Notes: a model not told the origin generated them from the letters alone. A stretch of DNA of 64,000 nt from Bradyrhizobium australiense (GCF_013114825.1 NZ_JAAVLX010000013.1:62001-126000), one strand, 5' to 3'. Positions 42,697 through 51,937 are shown, counted from the first letter of the stretch. A program made the numbers and translations.

Positions 42697-44226
42697 TTAT
42701 GGGCAGGAATGGCGCTGCCCGTCATAGCCCTTGTAAGTTCCGGATGCTGGATCGTAGGTCCGATTGTGCCGGCAGCCGTAGCCATGGTCTGCACTCGTGG
42801 CGCGCCCGCGCGGTTTTGGTATTGGAGTTTTTTCAAGTTTAATTGCCGATTTGCTGTTGTCTGGCGCCACGTCCGATTGCTTTGCGGTCCGGGCGGGCTT
42901 CACGTAGCCATGGTCTGCATTCATGGCGCGCCTGCGCGGCTTTGGTAATGGAACTGTTTCAAGTTTAATTGCCGGTTTGCTGCTGTCTGGCGCCGCGTCC
43001 GGTTGGTTTGCGGTCCGGGCGGGCTTCACGAAGGCGTCATTGTTTGCCCAGGCGGGCAAGGAGATACCGGACCTCTCTTCCACAGCAGCGGGTTTCTGTC
43101 GCCGCGCCTTCGCGAGTTCGATTGCCAGCGCCTCGGCCCTGTCGTGCTCCAGCTGCAGAGACTGCCGCAGCTCCGCCGCCTCGCTCTCGGCCGCCTGCTT
43201 GAGCTGCGCGGTCTCGTCGCCCCTCTTGCTCGACAGCGCCACCTGCGTCTCGAGGGCCTGCCGCGCCTTCGCCAGTTCGGTTGCCAGCGCCTCGGCCCTG
43301 TCGTGCTCCTGCTGCAGAGACTGCCGCAGTTCCGCCGTCTCGCTCTCGGCCGCCTGTTTGAGCTGCGCCGTCTCGTCGCCCCTCTTGCTCGACAGCGCCA
43401 CCTGCGTCTCGACGGCCTCCCGCGCCTTCGCCAGTTCGGTTGCCAGCGCCTCGGCCCTGTCGTGCTCCTGCTGCAGAGACTGCCGCAGTTCCGCGGTCTC
43501 GCTCTCGGCCGCCTGCTGCTTGAGCTGCGCCGTCTCGTCGCCCCTCTTGCTCGACAGCGCCACCTGCGTCTCGACGGCCTCCCGCGCCTTCGCGAGTTCG
43601 GTTGCCAGCGCCTCGGCCCTGTCGTGCTCCTGCTGCAGAGACTGCCGCAGTTCCGCCGTCTCGCTCTCGGCCGCCTGCTTGAGTTGCGCCGTCTCGTCGC
43701 CCCTCTTGCTCGACAGCGCCACCTGCGTCTCGACGGCCAGCCGCGCCTTCGCCAGTTCGGTTGCCAGCGCGGCACTGCGAGCGCGTTCTTCTCCGAGCGC
43801 GTGCTGCACCGTGCTGGCCGCCAGCTCTTTTCCTGCAGCGGCGGCATCTCGCGCGAGGGCGGCCATCGTTTCGCGCTCCTGGCCGAGCGGTTGTGCGGCG
43901 GGCGCGGCCTCCGCTTCCAGCTTCGGATTAAGCCCATCGACGCCGCGGCGGGCCTCGGCAGGCTCCTTCGCCAAAACCTCTTGACGTGCCCCGTTCTCCG
44001 AAGGTTGTCGCGCCTCCGGCGTCGGCAGGGCCTGCCTGACGAGCGCAGCTACGCCGATGAGCGCCGCCGCGACCAGGGTTGTGGCGATCAAGAAAAAGGG
44101 AAAGAAGCGATGGCGGCGCGCACCGGCCTCAGGCGACCAGTGATCGACATCATCAGTCCCAAACGTCCTATCCTCGATGAGGAAGACGTTTTCATTCCTC
44201 GGTGCGGTCTCAATCGTATGGGGCAT
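42697..44226 (-). CDS. Membrane-anchored coiled-coil repeat protein with BA14K-like C-terminus
   Basis: About 509 residues. Cytoplasmic N-terminus, one transmembrane segment at about 42-65 (FFLIATTLVAAALIGVAAL), then a long Ala/Glu-rich coiled coil with four near-identical 53-54-residue repeats (ELAKAR-AVETQVALSSKRGDE-type). Two copies of an HGYVKPARTAK-type block follow in the Pro-rich tail, and finally YDPASGTYKGYDGQRHSCP, the BA14K-type end (YDPxSGTYxGYDGxRxxC). BA14K proteins are cell-surface/periplasmic and lectin-like in Brucella. Function here unknown. ATG at 44226 chosen (GGGTGG upstream); a GTG three codons earlier is in frame. Confidence 0.85.
   Translation of the reverse strand: MPHTIETAPRNENVFLIEDRTFGTDDVDHWSPEAGARRHRFFPFFLIATTLVAAALIGVAALVRQALPTPEARQPSENGARQEVLAKEPAEARRGVDGLNPKLEAEAAPAAQPLGQERETMAALARDAAAAGKELAASTVQHALGEERARSAALATELAKARLAVETQVALSSKRGDETAQLKQAAESETAELRQSLQQEHDRAEALATELAKAREAVETQVALSSKRGDETAQLKQQAAESETAELRQSLQQEHDRAEALATELAKAREAVETQVALSSKRGDETAQLKQAAESETAELRQSLQQEHDRAEALATELAKARQALETQVALSSKRGDETAQLKQAAESEAAELRQSLQLEHDRAEALAIELAKARRQKPAAVEERSGISLPAWANNDAFVKPARTANQPDAAPDSSKPAIKLETVPLPKPRRRAMNADHGYVKPARTAKQSDVAPDNSKSAIKLEKTPIPKPRGRATSADHGYGCRHNRTYDPASGTYKGYDGQRHSCP
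43102..43770 (-). repeat. Tandem 159/162-bp repeats inside the coiled-coil gene
   Basis: Four nearly identical units in tandem, lengths 159, 162, 159 and 159 bp in reading direction, plus a 30-base partial fifth. Unit 2 has one extra Gln codon. The high DNA identity between copies points to recent expansion or gene conversion. Repeat number could change by slippage without breaking the frame. Confidence 0.9.
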
Positions 44227-44629
44227 GTAAACCACCCCTATTGTGTCGGGTTATCGGGCCATTTCTCTTCGCCAATACAGGAAGCGTATTCCCACCCGTG
44301 GCGGGCCTCAAGTTACTTTTGGTGAGGGAAATCACCATCGTCCAGGTCCGCAAGATGTCCTGACCGCGTTGAGCCGCATGTCCCACTGACATGAGCAGAA
44401 CGGGACACGAGAGTCGGCTTTGGGTTCATTTTCGGAAATCGGCCCGCGAAGTCGCGAGGGCCGCTTTTCCCAAGAGCCGACATTCTTAGCTTGGCCGTGG
44501 GATTTATCCGCGCGCGCGTACTGGTCTCGAAATTCCGCCGCGGTGATGTAAGGCGGTTCGTTCGCTACAGCGCTCCTTGGGGGCGCACTTCGCTCACCGC
44601 TATTCCGATCAATCCTACCCCCTGTGGTA
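44227..44629. other. Upstream region of the coiled-coil gene, no gene seen
   Basis: About 400 bases that hold the promoter region of the coiled-coil gene and otherwise no convincing open frame or repeat. A GC-alternating stretch CGCGCGCG lies near 44512. Confidence 0.5.
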
Positions 44630-44997
44630 AACTATATGTGTGCCCTGGATTGGTACCGTGAACACGGGTCTGTGAGCATTGCCAGTATCATTTGAGGGCA
44701 TCGTGATGCTGTCTTCATGCTGTTTCACGCGGCACGCTGGCTCTGATTTGATACCGCGACGGGATATTTTGATACCGCGTTTTGTTTTTCGCGGCCCCAG
44801 CTCATGAACTTCTTGCTCGGAAATTCTCCGGCTACATCGCAGCTCCACCAGGTCAGACGCTATTCGGTGGCGTGCGGAGTCTTTCGGCTGAACGCTCCCT
44901 TCGACATGCAGTCGATAAAGCCGCGCTCCTGCAATTCGACGAAGGCACGCTGAGCGGTCCCGCGTGCGATATTGCACCGCTCGGAGGCCCGACCAGG
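44630..44997 (-). pseudogene. Broken HTH-type regulator remnant
   Basis: On the minus strand one frame reads RASERCNIARGTAQRAFVEL and then QERGFIDCMSKGAFSRKTPHATE, followed by a stop, then RLTWWSCDVAGEFPSKKF-MSWG. This resembles mobile-element-associated winged-helix proteins of Rhizobiales (HTH followed by a HATEWRLTW motif with Trp replaced by stop). The end (KQHEDSITMPSNDTGNAHRP) is in another frame. Recalled similarity only; at least one nonsense and one frameshift change. Confidence 0.45.
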
Positions 44998-45199
44998 GTG
45001 CCGCCGTCGCACCGCCCCCTTCAGTCCCAAAGGAGCACGGCTTGGGCGGATTGAAACGGGCGCTGGCGGACTGTGACGAAGGAAGCGCCTTATAAATCGC
45101 TATGCTTTAGATCAGTCGCAGCCCACAGTGAACAGAGAGAGACGATAGTTCGGCGGCTCTCCGCCAGTCACCCACGATCGACCTCCGCTGAATCCCAAC

Positions 45200-46354
45200 C
45201 TACTGTCGCGCTAACGCCGGGAGGATGTGATAGCGGGCGATCTCGTGAGGAGATAATTCGCCGCGGTTCGCCAGGAGAAGCAACCCGATCCTTTTCGCCG
45301 GCACCAGTCCCACATAGGCCGACGCGTTATTAAGGCCGCCTGGCTTGTCGACGATGACAGCTTCGCCCAGATCTACATTTTCCCAAGCCATCGCTTGTCC
45401 GAATTCCTTGTCGAAATGGAATGCCTCGCGCTGGGTCACTCGCAAGGCCTCGCGCAACTGCGGATCGGCCACGTTGCCGTCGATGCAGGCAGCCATAAAG
45501 GTGACGAGGTCTCGCGCGGTGGAGAACATCTGTCCCGTGCCCGAAAAATCGAAATAGCTCTGCTGATTTCCGGGAGGACCGATCGGCATGCCCTGGTCGG
45601 AGTAACCCTGGACGGTTCTCTGCAATAGCTCCGGCGGCATGATCGCACGGTTATCCTGCCCGCGTTCCGGGATTAGCGTCGAATGCATGCCGAGGGGCGT
45701 CAGAATCCGGCTTTCGACAAGTTGTCCGATCGGAATTCCATAGCGACGCTCAAGTGCGAGCTGGAGCAGGACGTAGCCCGCGTGAGTATAGATGCGCTGC
45801 TTGCCGGGCTCTTCGCCGGCGTGCGGCGTCCAGGCGTTCAGCATGTCGATGAATTCAGCCAGGGAGTACGAGGCGTTTGGCCACGGCGGATGATCCGTCG
45901 GCAGCAAGAGACCGGACGTGTGGGTAACAAGCTGGCCAAGGGTTACCCGACGGATGTAGTCGCCGTGCAATTCGGTCACGTATTTGTTGACGGGGTCGTC
46001 CAGCCTCAATTCGCCGCGGAGCACGCCGAGCGAGACCAGCGTTGCCTCAAACAACTTTCGTACCGAAGCGACATTGAACAGCGTGTCCGACGTGATGGGC
46101 CGCCTCTCGGCCTCATCAGCGAACCCGAAATTGAGGAACTGTATCCGACCGGCGACGTAATCGGCGGCTGCGATGCCGCCTGCATGGTCGGCCGTCGTCA
46201 GCGGAGCAATGTTCTCCGTCACGATCTCTCGTACGTGCGCGTCCATCTCAGTATCCGCAACGATGGCTCGCGGCCAGCCGAGCAGAAATGAGAGTGACAG
46301 ACATAGGCTTGCGCTTGAGCGGCAAAGCCACAATCTCGTTGAACCCACCGCCAT
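45200..46354 (-). CDS. Serine beta-lactamase-like hydrolase (class C/esterase family)
   Basis: Secreted 384-residue protein with a signal peptide (LCLSLSFLLGWPRAIVA). The SxxK catalytic motif is Ser97-Val-Arg-Lys100 in NVASVRK. The second motif, usually Y-S/A-N, reads YTH at 189-191; the third, usually KTG, reads KPGG. The fold segments GQLVTHTSGL and TPLGMHST are family signatures. Changed motifs favour an esterase or D-aminopeptidase-like role over antibiotic resistance. Isolated gene in the accessory segment. Confidence 0.88.
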   Translation of the reverse strand: MAVGSTRLWLCRSSASLCLSLSFLLGWPRAIVADTEMDAHVREIVTENIAPLTTADHAGGIAAADYVAGRIQFLNFGFADEAERRPITSDTLFNVASVRKLFEATLVSLGVLRGELRLDDPVNKYVTELHGDYIRRVTLGQLVTHTSGLLLPTDHPPWPNASYSLAEFIDMLNAWTPHAGEEPGKQRIYTHAGYVLLQLALERRYGIPIGQLVESRILTPLGMHSTLIPERGQDNRAIMPPELLQRTVQGYSDQGMPIGPPGNQQSYFDFSGTGQMFSTARDLVTFMAACIDGNVADPQLREALRVTQREAFHFDKEFGQAMAWENVDLGEAVIVDKPGGLNNASAYVGLVPAKRIGLLLLANRGELSPHEIARYHILPALARQ

Positions 46355-46621
46355 TCGGACCTACATGCGAGATCGCCGGGCGCAGGCAAACGAGCTTGCG
46401 ATCTGAAGGTTGCTAGTAGCCTGCGCCACAGCAAGGTAAAAAACCGCAACGCAAGAGCCTAATCACTTCAACCGGGGACCCGAGCACGATTGGTTGATGA
46501 AGCGGGTCCTTACACCCTTCCTCCGCCAAACGTGATTCGTTCGAGCGGGTCGCGTCCGGGAAATTTGCGACAATCGGCAGTGCGCAGCCCACATCATCGT
46601 TCGCAGCCCGCCAACTTATAA

Positions 46622-47341
46622 CTAACTTCCCATCTCACAAACCAACTCACCCCCATCGCGACCCGTGATCTCGGCGATCTTGCCGTCGACGATGTGGATG
46701 CGGCGGTCGGCGCGGGCGGCGAGCGCTGGATCGTGGGTCACCACGACCACGGTCTGGCCCTGATCGGCGATGTCGCGAAGGATCGAGAACACCTGCTCGG
46801 TCGATGCCGTATCGAGGGCGCCGGTCGGCTCGTCGGCGACGATGATCTCGGGGCGATTGGCGAGCGCGCGGGCGATGGCAACGCGCTGGCGCTGGCCGCC
46901 GGAGAGCTGGTTGGGGCGCTTGTTGGCGTGCTCGCCAAGTCCGAGCGAGCCGAGCAGAGCAAGGCCGCGCTCGCGCATCTCGCCTTCGGTCATCCTGCCG
47001 GCTGCGCGCATCGGCAGCAACACATTGTCGAGCGAGGTGAACTCCGGCAGCAGGAAATGAAACTGGAACACAAAGCCGCATTTGGTCAGGCGGACGTCGG
47101 CCCGCTCCGTCTCCGACAATTTCGAGGTCGGCTGGCCGCAGATCATGATCTCGCCCTCGCTGGGGGCGTCGAGCAGGCCCAGGAGATAGAGCAGCGACGA
47201 TTTGCCCGATCCCGACGGCCCGGTGATGGCAACGAATTCACCCTTGTTCACCGCAAGATCAATGCCGTTGACGAGGGTGTGCGAAACAACGCCTTCGATG
47301 CGGCGAACCAACTCCACCGCTTGCAAAGCAACCTCGGTCAT
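46622..47341 (-). CDS. ABC transporter ATP-binding protein (MacB/LolD type)
   Basis: ATPase of a MacB/FtsX-type exporter. 239 residues from the ATG at 47341. Walker [11 protein letters not shown]-loop [13 protein letters not shown], signature [15 protein letters not shown], Walker [13 protein letters not shown] and the His switch VVTHDP are all intact. The start overlaps the permease stop by ATGA, so the two are coupled. Last gene of the export operon. Confidence 0.95.
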   Translation of the reverse strand: MTEVALQAVELVRRIEGVVSHTLVNGIDLAVNKGEFVAITGPSGSGKSSLLYLLGLLDAPSEGEIMICGQPTSKLSETERADVRLTKCGFVFQFHFLLPEFTSLDNVLLPMRAAGRMTEGEMRERGLALLGSLGLGEHANKRPNQLSGGQRQRVAIARALANRPEIIVADEPTGALDTASTEQVFSILRDIADQGQTVVVVTHDPALAARADRRIHIVDGKIAEITGRDGGELVCEMGS

Positions 47342-48576
47342 GATGCTCCCCGGATGATGTCGACTGGATGAACCCGCGTGGCCTTGCGTGCCGGGAAATA
47401 GGCCGCACCTGCGCAGCAGAGCAGGGATATCCCGCCGGCAACCACATAGTGCATCGCAGAGTAATAGATCTGCAGCGGAACGGTCGTGCCGGTCAGCGGA
47501 TTGAAGATCGTGATCTTCGACCAGCCGTAGCAGAGCAGGTAACCGAGAATCCACCCGAACAGGATGCCGACCACGCCGATGATGATGGATTCGATGATGA
47601 AGATCCGCCGCACGGCATACTCGCGCATGCCCAGCGATTTCATGATCGCGATGTCCTGGCGCTTCTCGTGCGTGATCGTCGAGATGATGTTGTAGGTGGC
47701 AAAGGACGATGTCAGCAGCATCGCGCCCATCACCGTGAGCACGATGAAATCGCGCACGGTAAAAGTTGATAGCAAGTCGGCGTTGGCTTCCTGCCAGGAC
47801 ACCGACTTGTAGCCGGTCTGGGCTTCGACTTGCGCTGCGACCTTCTGCGCCGACATCGGATCGTTCAGCCGCAGCCGCAGCTGGTTGACGACCCCGCTTT
47901 GGCCCATCATGACCTGCGCTGTCCCGGCGAGCGAGTAGATCTGGCTCTCATCGACGCGCTTCAGGCCGGAGCGAAACAGCCCGGCTACCGTCGAATTTAA
48001 TTGGATGCCCTGGCCGCCGACCAGGAGGACGGTGTTGCCGGTTTTCACGCCTAGCTTTTCGGCGAGCGCCTCGCCGACGAGGATGCCGTTCGGCGCGCGT
48101 GAAAGATCGTCGAGCTTTCCCTCGCGCATCTGCGAGGCGAGTTTCGAGACATGGACCTCACGGCGGGGATCGATGCCGGTCAAGGTGATGCCGATGCGCG
48201 CGCCGCCGTGATCGATGATCGCGGTGGTCTTCACCGAGGGAGCCACCTCGCCGGGTATCCAGGAGCCCAGCGAGCTCATCACCGATTCCGGATATTTGAT
48301 GCCGGGACGCTTGCCGACATTGGCGATCTCAGCCATCTGCACCGCCGCATATTCCCGCTCAGCGGGTTGCGTCGGCACCGAGCGCCGCTCATCATCGACC
48401 GTGATATGCGGCATGGTGTCGACGAGTTGCCGCAGGAAATCGATCTGCGAACCCTGCATCAGGCCGGCCATCATGATGGTGAAGCCGACGCCCATGGCCA
48501 CGCCAGCCATGCCCACGAGAGTTTGGCGTACCCGGGCGCTGACATGGGTCCATGCGATGTTGAACAGAAGCTTCAC
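47338..48576 (-). CDS. ABC transporter permease (FtsX/MacB type)
   Basis: 412 residues with the four-helix FtsX topology: one N-terminal helix (TLVGMAGVAMGVGFTIMMAGL), a large periplasmic domain (about 45-270), then three C-terminal helices starting at FIVLTVMGAMLLTSSFATYN, IIGVVGILFGWILGYLLC and VVAGGISLLCCAGAAYF. EKRQDIAIMKSLGMREYAVRRIF is the conserved coupling segment. Probably moves a substrate from the membrane or periplasm outward with the adaptor gene. Confidence 0.93.
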   Translation of the reverse strand: MKLLFNIAWTHVSARVRQTLVGMAGVAMGVGFTIMMAGLMQGSQIDFLRQLVDTMPHITVDDERRSVPTQPAEREYAAVQMAEIANVGKRPGIKYPESVMSSLGSWIPGEVAPSVKTTAIIDHGGARIGITLTGIDPRREVHVSKLASQMREGKLDDLSRAPNGILVGEALAEKLGVKTGNTVLLVGGQGIQLNSTVAGLFRSGLKRVDESQIYSLAGTAQVMMGQSGVVNQLRLRLNDPMSAQKVAAQVEAQTGYKSVSWQEANADLLSTFTVRDFIVLTVMGAMLLTSSFATYNIISTITHEKRQDIAIMKSLGMREYAVRRIFIIESIIIGVVGILFGWILGYLLCYGWSKITIFNPLTGTTVPLQIYYSAMHYVVAGGISLLCCAGAAYFPARKATRVHPVDIIRGAS

Positions 48577-48581
48577 GGCAC

Positions 48582-49787
48582 TTACCGGCTGTTGCTGATG
48601 AGGTTGCGACGGGCGTCATTGACGACGGAATCGATGTGGGCCGTCATGGCTGCCGAAATCACCGCATCATCGGGATCCGAAGGAGCTGTGGTGGCCGAGG
48701 CTACCACGGTAGCCTCGGGTGTCGCGCCTGGCTGATCGGCCGGTTCACTCACGGCCGCCGGCTCCACAGCTCTGGTTAAGCTGCCGTCGATGCGAATCCT
48801 GGCGCCGTCGGCGAGATCCGTGCGAGCGGGCGAAAGCACCGGCGTGCCCTTGGATATGTCGCCGATGATCTCGATGTTGCGGTTGCCGCGGATGCCGACT
48901 TTCACCGGCACACGTCTGATCCGGCCATCATCGACCGTCTGAACCGAATCGGCTGCGACGGCCTCTGCCGGCACGACGACGGCTGCCGGTTTTTCGCGGG
49001 AGATGATATTGACCTCGGCCGACATGCCAATTCGGAGCGGCGTATCCTGTGGCAGCCGCAGATAGACGCGGAAGGTCTTGCGGGTCGGGTCACCCTTCGG
49101 CGTGATCTGGGAGACCGTGGCGCGCAGGGCCCGTCCGGGGAAAGCCTCGCTTCGCAGAAAAGCCTTCTGGCCGGCCGCGATGCGGTTGATCTCCTCCTCA
49201 TTGATTTCGGCAACGACCTGCATCGGCGCAGGCGGTCCGACCCAGAACAAGACATCGGTGGGGCCGGCTATCTCGCCGACCTCGCCGTCGCGCCGCAGCA
49301 CCATGCCGTCGAGCGGAGCTCTCAGCAGCAGCGAGTCGAGCCGTACCTTCTGCGCGGCGATCCGCGATTTTGTTTCCTCGAGCTTGGTCCAGCGCTGCTC
49401 GTACTCGGTGCGCCCAGCGTCGTTCTTGTCGCGATCCTTTTCTGCGCGCGCCAGATCGCGTTCGAGCTGGCCGCGATTGATTTCCATCTGATCCAGCGCG
49501 CTGCGCTCCTCGGCGTCGTCCTGGCGGCCGAGGACCTGGCCGGCCTTGACCACCTGGCCCTCGCATCGGCAAAGCTCGACCAGCCGGCGGCGCTGCAGCG
49601 GCACCACTTTGGCCCAGCGCTCGGGCTCGACGGTGCCGGTTCCGTAAACCGCTTCGGAAACCGGCGCGAGGCTCGCAATGCTGGTGGTCACCAACGGTGC
49701 ACGAAGCAAATGGGGATAGGCGTAATAGCCTGCCCCTGCTGTGGCGACGGCCAGAATGCCGGTTGCGATCAGATGCTGCAATTTCAT
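48582..49787 (-). CDS. HlyD-type periplasmic adaptor of the export system
   Basis: Membrane fusion protein, 401 residues. An N-terminal membrane anchor (LIATGILAVATAGAGYYAYP) is followed by a lipoyl-like half (CRCEGQVVKAGQVLGRQDD), a helical hairpin (about 85-140; LERDLARAEKDRDKN) and the second lipoyl half and beta-barrel (RAPLDGMVLRRDGEVGEIAG, RIGMSAEVNI). A Pro/Ala-rich tail follows. GAGGGGAC precedes the ATG. No outer-membrane TolC-like gene is in the operon. Confidence 0.93.
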   Translation of the reverse strand: MKLQHLIATGILAVATAGAGYYAYPHLLRAPLVTTSIASLAPVSEAVYGTGTVEPERWAKVVPLQRRRLVELCRCEGQVVKAGQVLGRQDDAEERSALDQMEINRGQLERDLARAEKDRDKNDAGRTEYEQRWTKLEETKSRIAAQKVRLDSLLLRAPLDGMVLRRDGEVGEIAGPTDVLFWVGPPAPMQVVAEINEEEINRIAAGQKAFLRSEAFPGRALRATVSQITPKGDPTRKTFRVYLRLPQDTPLRIGMSAEVNIISREKPAAVVVPAEAVAADSVQTVDDGRIRRVPVKVGIRGNRNIEIIGDISKGTPVLSPARTDLADGARIRIDGSLTRAVEPAAVSEPADQPGATPEATVVASATTAPSDPDDAVISAAMTAHIDSVVNDARRNLISNSR

Positions 49788-49802
49788 GGCGCGTCCCCTC
49801 AA

Positions 49803-50636
49803 TCAGAAGCCAAACCGCTTGCGCAGGCCCTGCGGAACCTGGTCGAGCAGATCACGAACATCTTCTTTCCTTGCATTCTTCACTGGAGCTGCCGACGTCC
49901 CCTTGGGAGATGCCGGCAATACCGTGATATTGGATGGCGCCGACTGCGAGACCGCAGATGACGGCGGAGCTGCGGGCGCCGGCTGCACGACCGCGGGTGC
50001 AGGTGGCGGCGCCGTCGGCGCGGGTTGGTCCGAGCTGTCTACTGCTCGTTCGATTTTCGAAGCCTTGTCGGAAGCCTTGGCCGTATCCCCGGCCACGCCA
50101 GTAACCCGAACGGCGCGCCAGGCTCTTGCGGCCACCACGGCATGGCCGATCTCGTCGCTCGTCATCTTCTTCATGAGCAGCGACATCAGTTGCCGCGCAC
50201 CGTTGCGATCTTCGTCGAGCTTGCTCGCGGAAGCGACGATGTGAGCCCAGGAATAGGCCTTCACATTGTCCTTCGGTATGCCGCGCCCGCTCGCGTAGAG
50301 GCCGGCAACGATCAACATGGCGTGGGCATGTCCCTGATCGGCCGCGCACAAGAACCAACGAAATGCCTCCTGGTCGCTACGCGGACGACCGACGCCGGCT
50401 GAATAGAGCGCGCCGAGATAGAACTGGGCATCATCATCGCCCGCTTGCGCCGCCTGCTCGTAGCGAGTGGCCATTGCCCGATCGGACGCGGCATCGGCAA
50501 GAGCAGGGCGGAGGTCGACCAGCGCAGCGAAGCAGCAAGCGATAACGGTTGCTCGCTTCACGGCCTGCGAAATCGCGTGACGAAATCCCGGCCGCAATGG
50601 TCGGTTTGGGATCGGGAAATTTTGGATGCGCCACAT
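49803..50636 (-). CDS. Sel1-repeat periplasmic protein
   Basis: 277 residues at the longest start; a GTG at 50561 (VKRATVIACC) gives a better signal peptide (ACCFAALVDLRPALADA). Two Sel1-like repeats are seen (AQFYLGALYSAGVGRPRSDQ-type and AMLIVAGLYASGRGIPKDN, followed by AYSWAHIVAS). The C-terminal half is a Pro/Ala/Ser-rich linker ending QVPQGLRKRFGF. It is the first gene of the exporter operon, 15 bases before the adaptor start. Sel1 proteins act as scaffolds; the partner is unknown. Confidence 0.85.
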   Translation of the reverse strand: MWRIQNFPIPNRPLRPGFRHAISQAVKRATVIACCFAALVDLRPALADAASDRAMATRYEQAAQAGDDDAQFYLGALYSAGVGRPRSDQEAFRWFLCAADQGHAHAMLIVAGLYASGRGIPKDNVKAYSWAHIVASASKLDEDRNGARQLMSLLMKKMTSDEIGHAVVAARAWRAVRVTGVAGDTAKASDKASKIERAVDSSDQPAPTAPPPAPAVVQPAPAAPPSSAVSQSAPSNITVLPASPKGTSAAPVKNARKEDVRDLLDQVPQGLRKRFGF

Positions 50637-50757
50637 TGTTTGTACACGCTTTCAGCTTTGTTATTCCGTGCCGGAAAGGCGTCGAGCGGCTGATGCGGGA
50701 AGTCTCTCCACAGCGCCTCTCGCGAACAGAAGCTTAGCCCACCGGCGCGATGACAAA

Positions 50758-50773
50758 TGTGCGACCCGTCACA
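50758..50773. promoter_or_regulatory. CRP-like palindrome between the exporter operon and the glycosidase gene
   Basis: TGTGC-GACCCG-TCACA, one base off the TGTGA-N6-TCACA consensus of CRP-type regulators. It lies in the 296-base divergent gap, 122 bases upstream of the exporter's first gene and 160 bases upstream of the glycosidase. Confidence 0.4.
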
Positions 50774-50932
50774 TATCCAGCTCGCCACGGCTGGAACCCA
50801 TTAAACTCGAAGACCCAAGGCATATGCGTTCAAGGACGTGGCGCCCCGCGCGAATGCATTGGCGCAGCGGGGAAGCCAATATGATCGACTTCAGGACACG
50901 TTATTGGCAGGATTGCTGCCTGGAGCTGCACG

Positions 50933-51937
50933 ATGCCCATCGGCGAACTCTTCATCCTCGGATTCTTCGGCAAGGTCCTTCCCAATTGGCTGAAGGAATT
51001 TGCCGCCCGCTACGGTCTCGGCGGGGTGATCCTGTTCGACTATTCATGCCGGACGCGCGAATACGACAACAACATTGAATCGCCTGAACAGGTGCAGCGT
51101 CTCTGCGCCGAGATTGCCGCGCTGCCATCCGCCCCGATGGTATTCATCGACCAGGAAGGTGGATCGGTGCGGCGGCTGAAGGAAAACCGCGGTTTTGCGC
51201 CGCTCCCCAGTGCGAGGGCTTTCAACCTCCTCGCACCCGATCACAAGCGCGCGATGCTTACCGCGAGCGTTGCCGAGATGCGGCGGCTCGGCATCCACTA
51301 TAATTTCGCGCCGGTCATCGACGTCGACTACAATCCCGACAACCCCAATATCGGGAAGATCAAGCGTTCCTACTCCGCCGACATCGCCGAGGTGGAAGCC
51401 AATGCGTTGCTGGCAAGCGAGGTGGCGCGGGCGCAGCGCATCGGCCTGTGCCTGAAGCATTTCCCCGGCATCGGCGGCGCCGTCGTGGATTCGCATCAGG
51501 AATTCATGGATATTTCCGATGCCCTTCGCGGTGAACAGGAAGAGCTGTTCTATTCGCTCGCGCCAAAAATGTTCGGCGATGCGGTGCTGGTCAGCCACGC
51601 CATCGTCAGGCAATGGGACGAACATTGCCCAATGACGCTATCGGCGGCGGGGCTTGGTCGTTTGCGTAAGCGCCTTCCGGATACGCTGCTGATCACCGAC
51701 GACATGCAGATGCAGGGATTGCAGAAGGCGTTGGGCACGCGGGAAGCCAGTCTGCAATCGCTGAAAGCCGGCATGGACATGCTCTGCATCGGCAACAATT
51801 TGTTCGACCAGGAGCAGGAAATGGCCGGGATTGCCGAATACATCGCAGAATGCCTGCGCGAGGGAACCCTGTCCGGTTCGGCGACCGAAAAATCGATCGC
51901 GCGTATAGGCAAGCGAAAGGCGCTCCTGACGGCCTGA
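50933..51937 (+). CDS. Family 3 glycoside hydrolase, beta-N-acetylhexosaminidase-like
   Basis: 334 residues, NagZ-like single-domain GH3. GELFILGFFGK opens the barrel; YGLGGVILFDY, FIDQEGGSVRRL, YNFAPVIDVDYNPDNPNIG, CLKHFPGIGGAVVDSH (catalytic Asp/His loop) and LITDDMQMQGL (nucleophile Asp) follow. The GIGG in place of the usual GHGD in the loop is a small departure. No signal peptide is seen, so it is probably cytoplasmic, in peptidoglycan recycling or chitooligosaccharide cleavage. Confidence 0.92.
   Translation: MPIGELFILGFFGKVLPNWLKEFAARYGLGGVILFDYSCRTREYDNNIESPEQVQRLCAEIAALPSAPMVFIDQEGGSVRRLKENRGFAPLPSARAFNLLAPDHKRAMLTASVAEMRRLGIHYNFAPVIDVDYNPDNPNIGKIKRSYSADIAEVEANALLASEVARAQRIGLCLKHFPGIGGAVVDSHQEFMDISDALRGEQEELFYSLAPKMFGDAVLVSHAIVRQWDEHCPMTLSAAGLGRLRKRLPDTLLITDDMQMQGLQKALGTREASLQSLKAGMDMLCIGNNLFDQEQEMAGIAEYIAECLREGTLSGSATEKSIARIGKRKALLTA

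Noticed and set aside
43102-43770. CRISPR array suggested by regularly spaced repeats
   Set aside because: The units are 159-162 bp, abut directly without spacers, and translate in frame as a coiled coil.
43003-44325. 440-codon open frame on the + strand over the coiled-coil gene
   Set aside because: It exists because the minus-strand repeats are GC-rich and lack stop codons in this frame; its translation is a Leu/Arg-rich mirror with no start site or family signature.
44512-44522. CGCGCGCG run as a functional Z-DNA or regulatory element
   Set aside because: Runs of this length are common by chance in a genome of this GC content and nothing nearby depends on it.
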